Of a stretch of 64,000 nt of DNA, positions 42,886 to 51,116 are shown in pieces. The notes beneath the pieces are model-generated. The model was not told the origin of the DNA. It did no database searches and worked only from the letters and a program-made list of their open reading frames with translations. A program made the translations under genes and the position numbers. Origin of the DNA: Streptomyces hundungensis (GTDB lineage: Bacteria; Actinomycetota; Actinomycetes; Streptomycetales; Streptomycetaceae). The stretch spans positions 7,254,001-7,318,000 of the forward strand of contig NZ_CP032698.1 of the NCBI RefSeq assembly GCF_003627815.1, written 5' to 3'. Positions within the stretch are counted from its first letter, which is position 1; each line of letters opens with the position of its first letter.

Positions 42886-43569
42886 TCACGCCGTGAAGCG
42901 GCCGGTGCGACGGATCTCCGGGTGGTCGGTCGTCGCGCCGTCCAGTTGCAGGGCGCGGACGAGACGCAGATGGTCCTGGGTGTTGACGGTCCAGCCGATC
43001 ACCTTGAGCCCTGCGGCATGGGCCCGTTCGACCGTCTCCAGGGTGATCCGTTCGAGGCTCAGGACCAGGCTCCCGGCGCCGACGGCGCGCGCCCGGTCCA
43101 GGAGGTCGGGGCCCCAGTCGTCGTCGACGAGCCCGGTGCGCAGGCCCGGTACCAGCGCGGCGATCTCGGCGAGCGCCGCGTCGTGGAACGAGAGGACCTC
43201 CACCCGGCCCACCAGGTCCCGCCGCAGGATCACCTCGGCGAGCGCGCGGCCAGCGGCGGGGTCCTTGATCTCTGCCTGGATCGGGGTCTTCACCGCGTCG
43301 AGCACTTCCTCGAACACGGGGACGCGCTCGCCCTGCCCGGCGTCCAGCTCCCGCAGCTCGGCCAGGGTCAGCTCCCCGATGGGGCCCGTGCCGTCCGTGG
43401 TGCGGTCGACCTCGGCGTCGTGCATGACGACGAGGGCGCCGTCCTTGCTGAGGTGCAGATCGAGTTCGATGACGTCCATGCCCGCGCGTTCCGCGCGGAT
43501 GAAGGAACGCAGGGTGTTCTCCGGTTCGACACCCATGACCCCGCGATGACCGATGGTGAGGAACGTCAA
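42886..43569 (-). CDS. Glycerophosphodiester phosphodiesterase
   Basis: 227 residues from a TTG start, the only start that gives the normal N-terminus, with GAGG six bases upstream. Active-site motifs are GHRGVMGVEPENTL, the metal ligands IELDLHLSKDG and the second catalytic histidine in VVMHDAEVDRTTDGTG. It hydrolyses glycerophosphodiesters to glycerol 3-phosphate and an alcohol. No signal peptide, so it is cytoplasmic. Confidence 0.9.
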   Translation of the reverse strand: MTFLTIGHRGVMGVEPENTLRSFIRAERAGMDVIELDLHLSKDGALVVMHDAEVDRTTDGTGPIGELTLAELRELDAGQGERVPVFEEVLDAVKTPIQAEIKDPAAGRALAEVILRRDLVGRVEVLSFHDAALAEIAALVPGLRTGLVDDDWGPDLLDRARAVGAGSLVLSLERITLETVERAHAAGLKVIGWTVNTQDHLRLVRALQLDGATTDHPEIRRTGRFTA

Positions 43570-43640
43570 GACAGGCCTCGCTTCCGTCGACGGCGGTATG
43601 CGCGCGCGATGCGGTCCCGTGCCCGCGCGGCAGCCGCAGC

Positions 43641-43766
43641 CTAACGGCCCGCCACCGCAACGGACCCCGGCACGCGGGGCGCATCGGAGTCGTCCGCGCG
43701 GGTTGACGCGATCCCGAGGACGAGACCGGTGATCAGGGCTGCGACAAGGACGGCGCGGGTACTCAC
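43641..43766 (-). CDS. Small hydrophobic protein, unknown
   Basis: 41 residues from GTG with GGAG eight bases upstream. One membrane segment (VLVAALITGLVLGIAS) and a short polar tail (RADDSDAPRV). I do not recognise it; coding potential rests on the ribosome site and amino acid pattern only. Confidence 0.4.
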   Translation of the reverse strand: MSTRAVLVAALITGLVLGIASTRADDSDAPRVPGSVAVAGR

Positions 43767-43897
43767 GGGCGCGGCTCCGGGGTGCGGTCGGCGGTCTGGG
43801 GGAGTCCGTCCTACCTGTGCGCACCCCGCGCGGGCCAACCCGCGTCACTCGCCCGTGGGCGATTCCTTTCGCCCTTGACGCGCCCGCCGGCCGGACC

Positions 43898-44533
43898 TCA
43901 TCCGGGACCGGGCCATCCGTCGTGGCTGACCGGAATCGCACCCCGGGGCGGCGCCAGACGGTCCAGGTCGGCGAGCATCGCCCTCGCGAGCTCCAGCTCG
44001 GCCAGCTCCCGCAGCTCGCTCCAGCGCAGCGCGATCCTTGGATGCGCCCACTCCGCGTGGTCCTCGGCGCGGGCCAGCGCGGCCCGCACCTGCCGCAACT
44101 CGGCCTCGGTGCGCGCCAGATGCTCCTCGACCAGCGCGCGCAGCCGCTCCGGCGCCGCCAGGTGCCCGAGCCAGATCCGCAGCACCAGGGGGTGCTTGAG
44201 CACCGGGGGGCCCACGTCCTGCGTCGAGTCGGCCCAGGCGGCGAGCGCGGCGCGGCCCGCCTCGGTGATCGCGTACCGCCGCTTGGTGCGCGGCTCCTCC
44301 GGTCCCGAGCGGCGCGAGGTGGCGTACCCGAGCGTCTCCAGGCGGCGCAGCTCGGCGTAGATCTGGCTGATCGCGGGTGACCAGTAGAAGAAGCGCAGCG
44401 AGGCGTCGGCCCACTTCTTGAGCTCGTAGCCGGTCCGTTCGCCGGGGAACGAGAGCAGCCCGAGGACCGCCCAGGCCGTCGGCGGCAGCGGCCGTGGGGG
44501 TTCTTGCTCGCTGGGGATCTGACGACTGGGCAT
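43898..44533 (-). CDS. PadR-family transcriptional regulator
   Basis: 211 residues. The winged helix is WAVLGLLSFPGERTGYELKKWADASLRFFYWSPAISQIYAELRRLE-like (about 20-65), followed by the wing SRRSGPEEPRTKRRYAITEAGRAAL. The long C-terminal helices belong to the Vir/PadR-s2 type dimerisation region. It is divergent from the DUF6421 operon across 288 bases, and so is a candidate regulator of it. The ribosome site is weak (CGCCCT), and the start could be leaderless. Confidence 0.87.
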   Translation of the reverse strand: MPSRQIPSEQEPPRPLPPTAWAVLGLLSFPGERTGYELKKWADASLRFFYWSPAISQIYAELRRLETLGYATSRRSGPEEPRTKRRYAITEAGRAALAAWADSTQDVGPPVLKHPLVLRIWLGHLAAPERLRALVEEHLARTEAELRQVRAALARAEDHAEWAHPRIALRWSELRELAELELARAMLADLDRLAPPRGAIPVSHDGWPGPG

Positions 44534-44821
44534 AGGGCGAATTGAAGTGAGCGCGGCACCTGGAAACAACCCCCGAAGGGCCCGTGAGATGCTCCGTGAT
44601 CTTCGTCGTGGCGTTGGCGGATCGCACCGGACGGCCGCCTTCCGGTAGTGACCCCGCTCACCATCTTCGCCGTAGCCATTAGCCGTGCCATTGCGCTGGC
44701 ACAGGAAGATGAGCGGCGCAACGCAAACATCACAGGATAATTTGTTGAGCTTCCTCTTGAGGGAAAGAACCGAACACGGATACGGTGTCTTGACGCTAGG
44801 TTCTCCTGTGGAGGAAGTGAC

Positions 44822-46222
44822 ATGACGGAAATTCTTGTGCAGGACCCGGCCGTGGGGGGCGCAAGTGCCGACCGGCGGGTGGTCGACCACCCCGCGTGGA
44901 CCGCGCTCAAGAATGCCGTCGAGGAGATCCGGCCCTGGCAGTCCAAGGACGGCTCGATCGACTTCGACGCCGAGGGCGCCCCGCCCCGCGCCGTCGTCGA
45001 GGCCACCCTCGACCAGGTGATCGCCGCTGTCGAGCAGCTCTCCCCGCTGCTGCCGCACGACGCGGCCTACCACCGCGCCATCGTCGGCGACCTGCGCAAG
45101 TGGGCGGACAGTGCCTTCGACGTGCCGGACTTCCTGGACTCGTTGATGAGCTTCCACCCGGCCGCCGACCGCGCCGACGGGCTCCAGCGCCTGGTGCTCT
45201 TCCCCATGTACACGCAGAACGGCAACCCCGACCGCAACCTCGAAGCGGTCGTGCTGCGCATGGTCTGGCCCGAGTGGCTCGCCGAGCTGGAGGCGACCCG
45301 CTACGACAACCCGCTGTTCTGCGGCATCACCTTCGAGGACTTCACCTCGGGCTACGACACCCACTCGGCGGTGCTGTTCCCCGAGACCATCGCCGTGCGC
45401 GAAGCCCCCGAGCGCTTCACCTGGGGCGGCATCTTCTGCGACCGCGAGGCGGCCCGGTTCCGTGCCGTCACCGAGGCGTCCGTGGACATCCTGGGTCTCC
45501 AACTCCCCGATGACATCCGGGAGATGGTGGCCGACCAGGAGCGCTGCGAGAAGGCGTTCGTGCTCTGGGACATGGTCCACGACCGCACCCACAGCCACGG
45601 CGACCTGCCGTTCGACCCCTTCATGATCAAGCAGCGCCAGCCGTTCTGGATGTACGGCCTCGAAGAGCTGCGCTGCGACCTCACCGCCTTCAAGGAGGCC
45701 GTGAAGCTGGAGGCCGAGGGCAACCAGCACGGCCGCGACGTCCAGTACGCCGTGCTCTTCGACCGGATGTTCCGCTTCCCGGTCTCCGGCGACCGCGTCC
45801 GCAACTACGACGGGCTCGGCGGCCAGCTCCTCTTCGCCTACCTGCACAAGCACGACGTCGTGCGCTGGACCGACAACAAGCTGCACATCGACTGGGACCG
45901 CGCCCCGCAGGTCACCAACCAGCTGTGCGCCGAGATCGAGAAGCTCTACCGCGACGGCATCGACCGGCCGAAGCTGGTCCACTGGTTCGCCGCGTACGAC
46001 CTGGTCTCCACCTACCTCGCCCCGCACCCGGGATCGCGCTGGGCCAAGGGTCCCGACGCCCTGGACCTGACGCAGCCGCCCCGCAAGCTCGTCGACGACG
46101 TGCTTCCGGACGAGTTTCCGCTCAGCATGTTCTATGAGGCGCTCTCCAAGAAGCTGAAGAACGTGATCGCCTCCACCAAGGGGATCACCGCCGCTTCCGC
46201 TCCGGCCGGGGCCGCCGCGTGA
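44822..46222 (+). CDS. DUF6421-family protein
   Basis: 466 residues, mostly helical, hydrophilic, no signal peptide. HDRTHSHGDLPFDPF looks like a histidine-rich metal site near residue 255, and WGGIFCDREAARFR and LRCDLTAFKEA are other well-formed blocks. This matches an uncharacterised actinobacterial family. TGGAGGAAG lies five bases before the ATG. It is the first gene of a tightly coupled operon: its stop overlaps the next start by four bases. A possible promoter is TTGAGG with TACGGT 18 bases further. Confidence 0.8.
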   Translation: MTEILVQDPAVGGASADRRVVDHPAWTALKNAVEEIRPWQSKDGSIDFDAEGAPPRAVVEATLDQVIAAVEQLSPLLPHDAAYHRAIVGDLRKWADSAFDVPDFLDSLMSFHPAADRADGLQRLVLFPMYTQNGNPDRNLEAVVLRMVWPEWLAELEATRYDNPLFCGITFEDFTSGYDTHSAVLFPETIAVREAPERFTWGGIFCDREAARFRAVTEASVDILGLQLPDDIREMVADQERCEKAFVLWDMVHDRTHSHGDLPFDPFMIKQRQPFWMYGLEELRCDLTAFKEAVKLEAEGNQHGRDVQYAVLFDRMFRFPVSGDRVRNYDGLGGQLLFAYLHKHDVVRWTDNKLHIDWDRAPQVTNQLCAEIEKLYRDGIDRPKLVHWFAAYDLVSTYLAPHPGSRWAKGPDALDLTQPPRKLVDDVLPDEFPLSMFYEALSKKLKNVIASTKGITAASAPAGAAA

Positions 46223-47004
46223 GCTCTCGTACGGACGGTTCGGAAGGGGCGAGGAAGATGAACAACGGACCTCTCAACGGGGCAGTCGTCGCCGTCGCGG
46301 GAGCGGCGGGACCCGCCGGGCGGGCCGCGCTGCTGCGGCTCGCCGAAGCGGGCGCCGTCGTCGTCGGCGCCGACGCGGACCCGGAACGCCTGGCCGAGGC
46401 CGTGGACGCGGCGCGGTACGCCCACGGCGGGGCCACCGTCACCGGCGACACCGTGGACCTGCTCGACCTCCAGGCCACCCGCGACTGGGCCGAGCGCACC
46501 CAGAAGGAGTTCGGGCGCATCGACGGCCTGGTCCACCTCGTCGGCGGCTGGCGCGGCAGCGCCTCCTTCCCGGAGACGGATCTGGCCGACTGGGACCTCC
46601 TGGAGAAGCTGCTGATCAAGACCGTGCAGCACACCTCGCTCGCCTTCCACGACGGGCTGCTGCGCAGTGACCGGGGCCGCTTCGTCCTGGTCAGCCAGTC
46701 CGGTGCGCACAAGCCCACCGCGAACAACGCCGCCTACAACGCCGGCAAGGCCGCCGCCGAGGCGTGGACGCTGGCGCTCGGGGACGCCTTCCGCAAGGCG
46801 GGGGGCGAGGACGGTCCGCAGGCCGCTGCTGCGATCCTGGTGATCAAGGCATTGGTGCACGACGCGATGCGCGCCGAGCGACCCAATGCGAAGTTCGCGG
46901 GCTTCACCGATGTCACGGAGCTGGCCGACGCCATCGCCGGAGTGTGGGACAAGCCCGCCCAGGAAGTGAACGGACAGCGCCTGTGGCTGACCCCCAAGCC
47001 GTGA
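46219..47004 (+). CDS. SDR-family oxidoreductase
   Basis: 261 residues from the GTG in the GTGA overlap. The cofactor loop is AVAGAAGPAGRAAL (about 25-38; the classic TGxxxGxG is altered to AGAAGPAG). The catalytic serine is in FVLVSQSGAHKP and the YxxxK motif is AYNAGKAAAEAW. It lies between DUF6421 and threonine aldolase with overlaps at both ends. An in-frame ATG at 46258 is possible. The altered glycine loop leaves cofactor preference open. Confidence 0.85.
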   Translation: MSSRTDGSEGARKMNNGPLNGAVVAVAGAAGPAGRAALLRLAEAGAVVVGADADPERLAEAVDAARYAHGGATVTGDTVDLLDLQATRDWAERTQKEFGRIDGLVHLVGGWRGSASFPETDLADWDLLEKLLIKTVQHTSLAFHDGLLRSDRGRFVLVSQSGAHKPTANNAAYNAGKAAAEAWTLALGDAFRKAGGEDGPQAAAAILVIKALVHDAMRAERPNAKFAGFTDVTELADAIAGVWDKPAQEVNGQRLWLTPKP

Positions 47005-48062
47005 GGACGGACGCGCGAGCCCACCACGACCCGGCGGTGCGCGGCTTCGCCAGCGACAACTACGCCGGCGCGCACCCCGAAGTCCTCGCCGCCCTCGCCC
47101 TCGCCAACGGCGGTCATCAGATCGCCTACGGCGAGGACGACTACACCGAGCACCTTCAGCGCGTCATGCACAGCCACTTCGGCGCGGGCGCCCAGGCCTA
47201 CCCGGTCTTCAACGGGACGGGCGCCAACGTCACGGCGCTCCAGGCGCTGACCGACCGCTGGGGTGCCGTGGTGTGCGCCGACACCGCCCACATCAACGTG
47301 GACGAGGGCGGAGCGCCCGAGCGCATGGCCGGCCTGAAGCTGCTCACGGTGACGACGCCCGACGGCAAGCTGACGCCGGAGCTCATCGACCGGCAGGCCT
47401 GGGGCTGGGAGGACGAGCACCGCGCGATGCCGCAGGTCGTCTCGATCACCCAGAACACCGAGCTGGGCACGGTCTACACGCCCGACGAGATCAAGGCCAT
47501 CTGCGACCACGCCCATGAGCGCGGAATGAAGGTCCACCTCGACGGCGCGCGGATATCCAACGCGGCCGCCTCGCTGAACGTGCCGATGCGTACGTTCACC
47601 AACACGGTCGGCGTGGACGTCCTGTCGTTCGGCGGCACCAAGAACGGGATGCTGTTCGGCGAGGCGATCGTCGTGCTCAACCCGGACGCGGTCCACCAGA
47701 TGAAGCACATCCGCAAGATGTCGATGCAGCTCGCCTCCAAGATGCGCTTCGTATCGGTGCAGTTGGAGGCCCTGCTCGCCAAGGACCTGTGGCTGCGCAA
47801 CGCCCGCCACGCCAACGCCATGGCCCAGCGCCTGGCCGAGGGGGTGCGCCAGGTCGACGGCGTGGAGATCCTGCACGCGGTGCAGGCCAACGCGGTGTTC
47901 GCCCGGCTCCCGCACGACGTCAGTGAGCGGCTCCAGAAGCGCTACCGGTTCTATTTCTGGGACGAGAAGGCCGGCGACGTCCGGTGGATGTGCTCCTTCG
48001 ACACCACCGAGGACGACGTGGACGGCTTCCTGCTGGCGCTGAAGGAAGAAATGGCGCGCTAG
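47001..48062 (+). CDS. Low-specificity L-threonine aldolase/beta-eliminating lyase
   Basis: 353 residues from the GTG in the GTGA overlap. A fold-type I PLP enzyme: FASDNYAGAHPEVLAAL at the N-terminus, PVFNGTGANVTAL for cofactor binding, HLDGARISNAAASL with the PLP-interacting Asp, and DVLSFGGTKNGML with the Schiff-base lysine. It would cleave threonine or another beta-hydroxy amino acid to glycine and an aldehyde. Its coupling with DUF6421 and an SDR hints at a pathway in which that aldehyde or a related ketone is reduced or oxidised. Confidence 0.9.
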   Translation: MRTDARAHHDPAVRGFASDNYAGAHPEVLAALALANGGHQIAYGEDDYTEHLQRVMHSHFGAGAQAYPVFNGTGANVTALQALTDRWGAVVCADTAHINVDEGGAPERMAGLKLLTVTTPDGKLTPELIDRQAWGWEDEHRAMPQVVSITQNTELGTVYTPDEIKAICDHAHERGMKVHLDGARISNAAASLNVPMRTFTNTVGVDVLSFGGTKNGMLFGEAIVVLNPDAVHQMKHIRKMSMQLASKMRFVSVQLEALLAKDLWLRNARHANAMAQRLAEGVRQVDGVEILHAVQANAVFARLPHDVSERLQKRYRFYFWDEKAGDVRWMCSFDTTEDDVDGFLLALKEEMAR

Positions 48063-48107
48063 CCGATCGCTCTCGCCTGAATACTTATGCGGTCGACCGT
48101 AAAGGCA

Positions 48108-48137
48108 TTGACTTGCGGTCGGCCGCGTTCGTACGCT
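48108..48137 (+). promoter_or_regulatory. Promoter of the transglutaminase-like gene
   Basis: TTGACT (48108-48113) and TACGCT (48132-48137) with 18 bases between. Transcription would start about 48144, two bases before the ATG, so the mRNA is almost leaderless. Confidence 0.55.
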
Positions 48138-48145
48138 CGCATGCC

Positions 48146-48745
48146 ATGCAGCTCATTCAGCGCAACCCCCAACTCTCCGCCTATCTGGTGGCGGACGATG
48201 TCGTCGATCATCGGCACCCGCTGGTGCGCGAGACGGCCGCCCGGCTCGCCGCCGGAACCCACGACGCATACACATACGCCGAGGCTGCCTACACCTTCGT
48301 ACGGGACGAGATCACGCACTCCCAGGACTCGGGCGACCTGGCGGTGACCTGGCGGGCCTCCGACGTCCTGGCCCGGGGCACCGGCATCTGCTGCGCCAAG
48401 TCCCATGCGCTGGCCGCCCTGCTGCGGGCCGAGGGGATCCCGGCCGCGTTCTGCTACCAGCGGCTCGCCGACGACGACGGCTCCCGCCCCTTCGTGCACG
48501 GCCTCGTGGCGCTCCGGCTGCCCGGGTCGGACCTCTGGGCGCGCGTCGACGCGCGGGGCAACAAGCCCGGGGTGGACGCCCGGTTCTCGCTCGACGAGGA
48601 GCGGCTCGCGTGGCGGGCGCGGCCCGAGTTCAGTGAAGTGGACTACCCGGTGCTTTACGATGTACCTCATGAGGCGGTCCTGCGGGCCCTGAAAACCGCA
48701 CCCGACCGGCCGTCGCTGTGGCCGATCTACCCGACCGAACTGTGA
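48146..48745 (+). CDS. Transglutaminase-like cysteine peptidase fold protein
   Basis: 199 residues. The core contains catalytic Cys in GTGICCAKSHALAALLRAEGIPA-type sequence, His in FVHGLVALRL and Asp in WARVDARGN, the order of the transglutaminase-like triad. These proteins hydrolyse or transfer amide bonds; many bacterial ones are of unknown substrate. ATG at 48146 is 13 bases before the end of a strong promoter. It is followed 13 bases later by the B3/B4 gene, so the two are co-expressed. Confidence 0.85.
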   Translation: MQLIQRNPQLSAYLVADDVVDHRHPLVRETAARLAAGTHDAYTYAEAAYTFVRDEITHSQDSGDLAVTWRASDVLARGTGICCAKSHALAALLRAEGIPAAFCYQRLADDDGSRPFVHGLVALRLPGSDLWARVDARGNKPGVDARFSLDEERLAWRARPEFSEVDYPVLYDVPHEAVLRALKTAPDRPSLWPIYPTEL

Positions 48746-48758
48746 GGCACCACCGACC

Positions 48759-49463
48759 ATGACGCTCGCACTCACCGTGTCCGACGACGTCCGGGCCCTC
48801 GCGCCGGGCTTCACCCATGTCGTCGTCGAGGCGTCCGGACTCGTCAACGCGCCCAGCGACGCGGCGAGTTCGGCCCTGCTCGACGACGCCGCGCGACGCC
48901 TCGCCGGGCGGCTGGCGGGCCGGGCCCCGCACGAGGACCCGCACCTCGCCGCCTGGCGCGCGACGTACACCGCCTTCGGCTCCAAGCCGAACCGCACCCG
49001 CAACTCGGCGGAAGCGCTCGCCAGGCGGGCCCTCGCCGACGGCGGGCTGCCGCGGGTCAACCGGCTCGTGGACGTCTACAACGCGATCAGCGTCGCCCAC
49101 CTGGTGCCGGTCGGCGGCGAGGACGCCGACCGCATTCAAGGCGCGATGCGCCTGGTGCGGGCCGCCGGCCAGGAGCCGTTCCACACCGTCGCGGGCGGCG
49201 AGGCGGTCATCGAGCACCCGGACGCGGGCGAAGTGGTGTGGTGCGACGACGAGGGCGTCACCTGCCGCCGCTGGAACTGGCGTCAGGGAGTGCGCACCAG
49301 GCTCACCGAGGAGTCGGTGGAGGCACTCTTCCTTCTGGAAGGCATGGCCCCGCACTGCGACCTGGCCGCCGCCGGGGCCGAACTGGCCGAGCAATTGGAG
49401 AAGTTCAGCCCCGGGGCGCGGATCACGGTCCGCGCCCCGGTCGCCGCCTGCGGACAGGCGTGA
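48759..49463 (+). CDS. B3/B4 tRNA-binding domain protein
   Basis: 234 residues. The B3/B4 domain of phenylalanyl-tRNA synthetase beta chain occurs here free: RATYTAFGSKPNRTRNSAEALARRALA and PRVNRLVDVYNAISVAHLVPVGGED are its signature parts. Free B3/B4 proteins may edit mischarged tRNA or free amino acids, and in this context (downstream of threonine aldolase and a transglutaminase-like protein) an amino-acid quality role is an inference. It ends four bases from the convergent plsC-like gene. Confidence 0.85.
   Translation: MTLALTVSDDVRALAPGFTHVVVEASGLVNAPSDAASSALLDDAARRLAGRLAGRAPHEDPHLAAWRATYTAFGSKPNRTRNSAEALARRALADGGLPRVNRLVDVYNAISVAHLVPVGGEDADRIQGAMRLVRAAGQEPFHTVAGGEAVIEHPDAGEVVWCDDEGVTCRRWNWRQGVRTRLTEESVEALFLLEGMAPHCDLAAAGAELAEQLEKFSPGARITVRAPVAACGQA
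49411..49440. terminator. Hairpin within the last codons of the B3/B4 gene
   Basis: Perfect 12-bp arms (49411-49422 and 49429-49440) around TCACGG. With only four bases between the convergent genes, the terminator is embedded in coding sequence. Confidence 0.6.
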
Positions 49464-49467
49464 CGAT

Positions 49468-50199
49468 TCAGCCCGCTGCCTCGGCCGCCTTCACCTGCTC
49501 CGGCGTCGGCGCCGTGCCGCCCAGGTGCGCCGGCACCCACCAGGTGTCGCTCGCGTCCTTGGGGCGGACCGGATAGGCGCGCTGAGCGGCCTCCAGCAGT
49601 TCCTGGCAGGCTTCGCGCAGCCGCCGGGTGATGGCGCCTGCGTACTGGTCGGAAGGCGCCTCCAGGGGCTCACCCACGCGGATGGTGACCGGGATGTGGC
49701 TGCGCTTGAAGTTGCGCGGGCGCCCCTTGGTCCACACCCGCTGCGTGCCCCACAGCGCCATCGGGATCAGCGGCACCCCGGCCTCCTGGGCCAGGCGCGC
49801 GGCGCCCGACTTAAAGCTCTTGAGCGTGAACGACTGGGAGATCGTCGCCTCCGGGAACACCCCGATCACCTCGCCCGAGCGCAGCGAGGCGAGCGCGTGC
49901 TGGTAGGCGTCCTCGCCCTGCTTGCGGTCGACCGGGATGTGCTTCATGCCGCGCATCAGCGGGCCGGAGATCTTGTGCCGGAACACCGACTCCTTGGCCA
50001 TGAAGCGCACGAGCCGCTTCTGCGGCAGCGCCGCGAGCCCGGTGAAGATGAAGTCGAGATAGCTGATGTGATTGCTGACGAGCACCGCCCCGCCGGTGCG
50101 CGGGATGTTCTCCGAACCCTGGGTGTCGATCTTCAGGTCGAGCGCCTTGAACATCGCGAGTGCGGCGCCGATGACCGGCCGATAGACGAGTTCTGCCAT
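49468..50199 (-). CDS. 1-acyl-sn-glycerol-3-phosphate acyltransferase (PlsC-like)
   Basis: 243 residues. Acyltransferase motif I is NHISYLD (NHxxxxD), motif II is around PQKRLVRFMAKESVF, motif III is FPEATIS, where the usual FPEG glycine is Ala, and motif IV is VPLIPMAL. It is predicted to acylate lysophosphatidic acid or a related lysolipid at the membrane surface. No membrane helix is certain. The C-terminal extension (PVRPKDASDTWWVPAHLGG) is typical of Streptomyces members. Confidence 0.88.
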   Translation of the reverse strand: MAELVYRPVIGAALAMFKALDLKIDTQGSENIPRTGGAVLVSNHISYLDFIFTGLAALPQKRLVRFMAKESVFRHKISGPLMRGMKHIPVDRKQGEDAYQHALASLRSGEVIGVFPEATISQSFTLKSFKSGAARLAQEAGVPLIPMALWGTQRVWTKGRPRNFKRSHIPVTIRVGEPLEAPSDQYAGAITRRLREACQELLEAAQRAYPVRPKDASDTWWVPAHLGGTAPTPEQVKAAEAAG

Positions 50200-50471
50200 C
50201 TGAGGGGAGACCCTTCGTGTGCCCGGGGAGGGTGCTCCCGGAGAAATAAGTTACGCGCCCGTAGGTTTTGGGCTTTGGGCAGATGGTGCCCGATACGAGC
50301 CGAACTGGCCAGTCCCCCCGTAGTGCGCGAGCGAGATTCTCATCACGTCTTCGCAGGTCACGGCCTGGGGAGGAATCATTGCGGGCCCATACGTGCTGCA
50401 ACCGTACGACAGTGCGGGTAGTGGCCGTGTGAAGACGAGATACGGCCGGGGCGGTGGAGGGGGGAGACGTC

Positions 50472-50897
50472 TTGAGTGACGACGACGAAGGGCGCGAGTT
50501 CGGCGAGGCCGAACCGGGAACGGGGCGCGGGCTCGGCGAGGCCGAACTCGGAGGAGGGCGCAGGCCTGGCGAGGCCGAGCCCGGAACAGGGCGCAGGCTC
50601 GGCGAGGCCGAGCTCGGGACGGCGCTCGGGCGGCGGGCCACCCTGGTGCAGTTCTCCAGCGCCTTCTGCCAGCCCTGCCGGGCGACCCGGCGCACGCTCG
50701 CGGAGGTCGCCGCCATGGTGGACGGCGTGGCCCATGTGGAGATCGACGCCGAGGAGCGCCTCGCGCTCGTACGGGAGCTGCGCATCGAGCGCACCCCGAC
50801 GGTCCTCGTCCTCGACGCCGGGGGCGCCGTCGTGCGCCGAGCGGAGGGACAGCCCCGCAGGGCGGACGTCATCGCCGCGCTCGGGCAGGCGGTGTGA
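50472..50897 (+). CDS. Thioredoxin-like protein with an 11-residue N-terminal repeat
   Basis: 141 residues from TTG, with GGGGGGAG five bases upstream; a GTG at 50454 would add six residues. Residues about 11-54 are four copies of an 11-residue repeat, GEAEPGTGRGL-like. A thioredoxin fold follows with the redox motif FCQPC in place of the usual WCGPC, and the cis-proline in RTPTVLVLD. The charged Gly/Glu repeat is likely disordered. The CQPC site suggests a thiol-disulfide role in the cytoplasm. Confidence 0.82.
   Translation: MSDDDEGREFGEAEPGTGRGLGEAELGGGRRPGEAEPGTGRRLGEAELGTALGRRATLVQFSSAFCQPCRATRRTLAEVAAMVDGVAHVEIDAEERLALVRELRIERTPTVLVLDAGGAVVRRAEGQPRRADVIAALGQAV
50502..50633 (+). repeat. 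Four 33-bp coding tandem repeats
   Basis: In-frame repeats encode GEAE[PL]G[TG]GR[GR][LP]; the fourth degenerates into the thioredoxin domain. Such arrays change copy number easily. Confidence 0.85.
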
Positions 50898-50956
50898 TGG
50901 TTCCCGCTGTCCCAGGGCGACGCACCGTGAGGGATCTCCCACATCCCGGAAGGCAC

Positions 50957-50986
50957 TTGACTGGGGCGGCGCGGGATCGACAGTCT
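50957..50986 (+). promoter_or_regulatory. Leaderless promoter of the flavin reductase leader
   Basis: TTGACT (50957-50962), then 18 bases, then CAGTCT (50981-50986), then six bases to GTG. The geometry is the same as at the ssu leader promoter; the minus-10 is weaker. Confidence 0.5.
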
Positions 50987-50992
50987 GACGAT

Positions 50993-51073
50993 GTGCCGAC
51001 AAACCTCCTTCTCCATGGACGCGCCCCAGTGGACCTCGCCCGCACGGCGAGCGCGCGCTGTCCGGGCTGCTGA
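50993..51073 (+). CDS. Cysteine-ended leader peptide before the flavin reductase
   Basis: 26 codons starting at GTG. It reads MPTNLLLHGRAP and then VDLARTASARCPGC and stop. It shares the [HP]-V-D-L-x-R-x-x-S-A-x-C core and terminal cysteine codons with the ssu leader at 12115-12198. The frame differs from that of the reductase, and the stop is 43 bases before the reductase start. Cysteine starvation should stall ribosomes at the final Cys codons and change expression of the next gene. Confidence 0.78.
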   Translation: MPTNLLLHGRAPVDLARTASARCPGC

Positions 51074-51116
51074 GAACCCGCAGCCCTTGTCGCACCTCTT
51101 GAAGAAGGACACTGTC

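Noticed and set aside
50991..51116. ATG at 50991 as the start of the flavin reductase
   Set aside because: It is in frame, but the added 42 residues lack conservation and overlap the cysteine leader peptide frame; GTG at 51117 has a better ribosome site.
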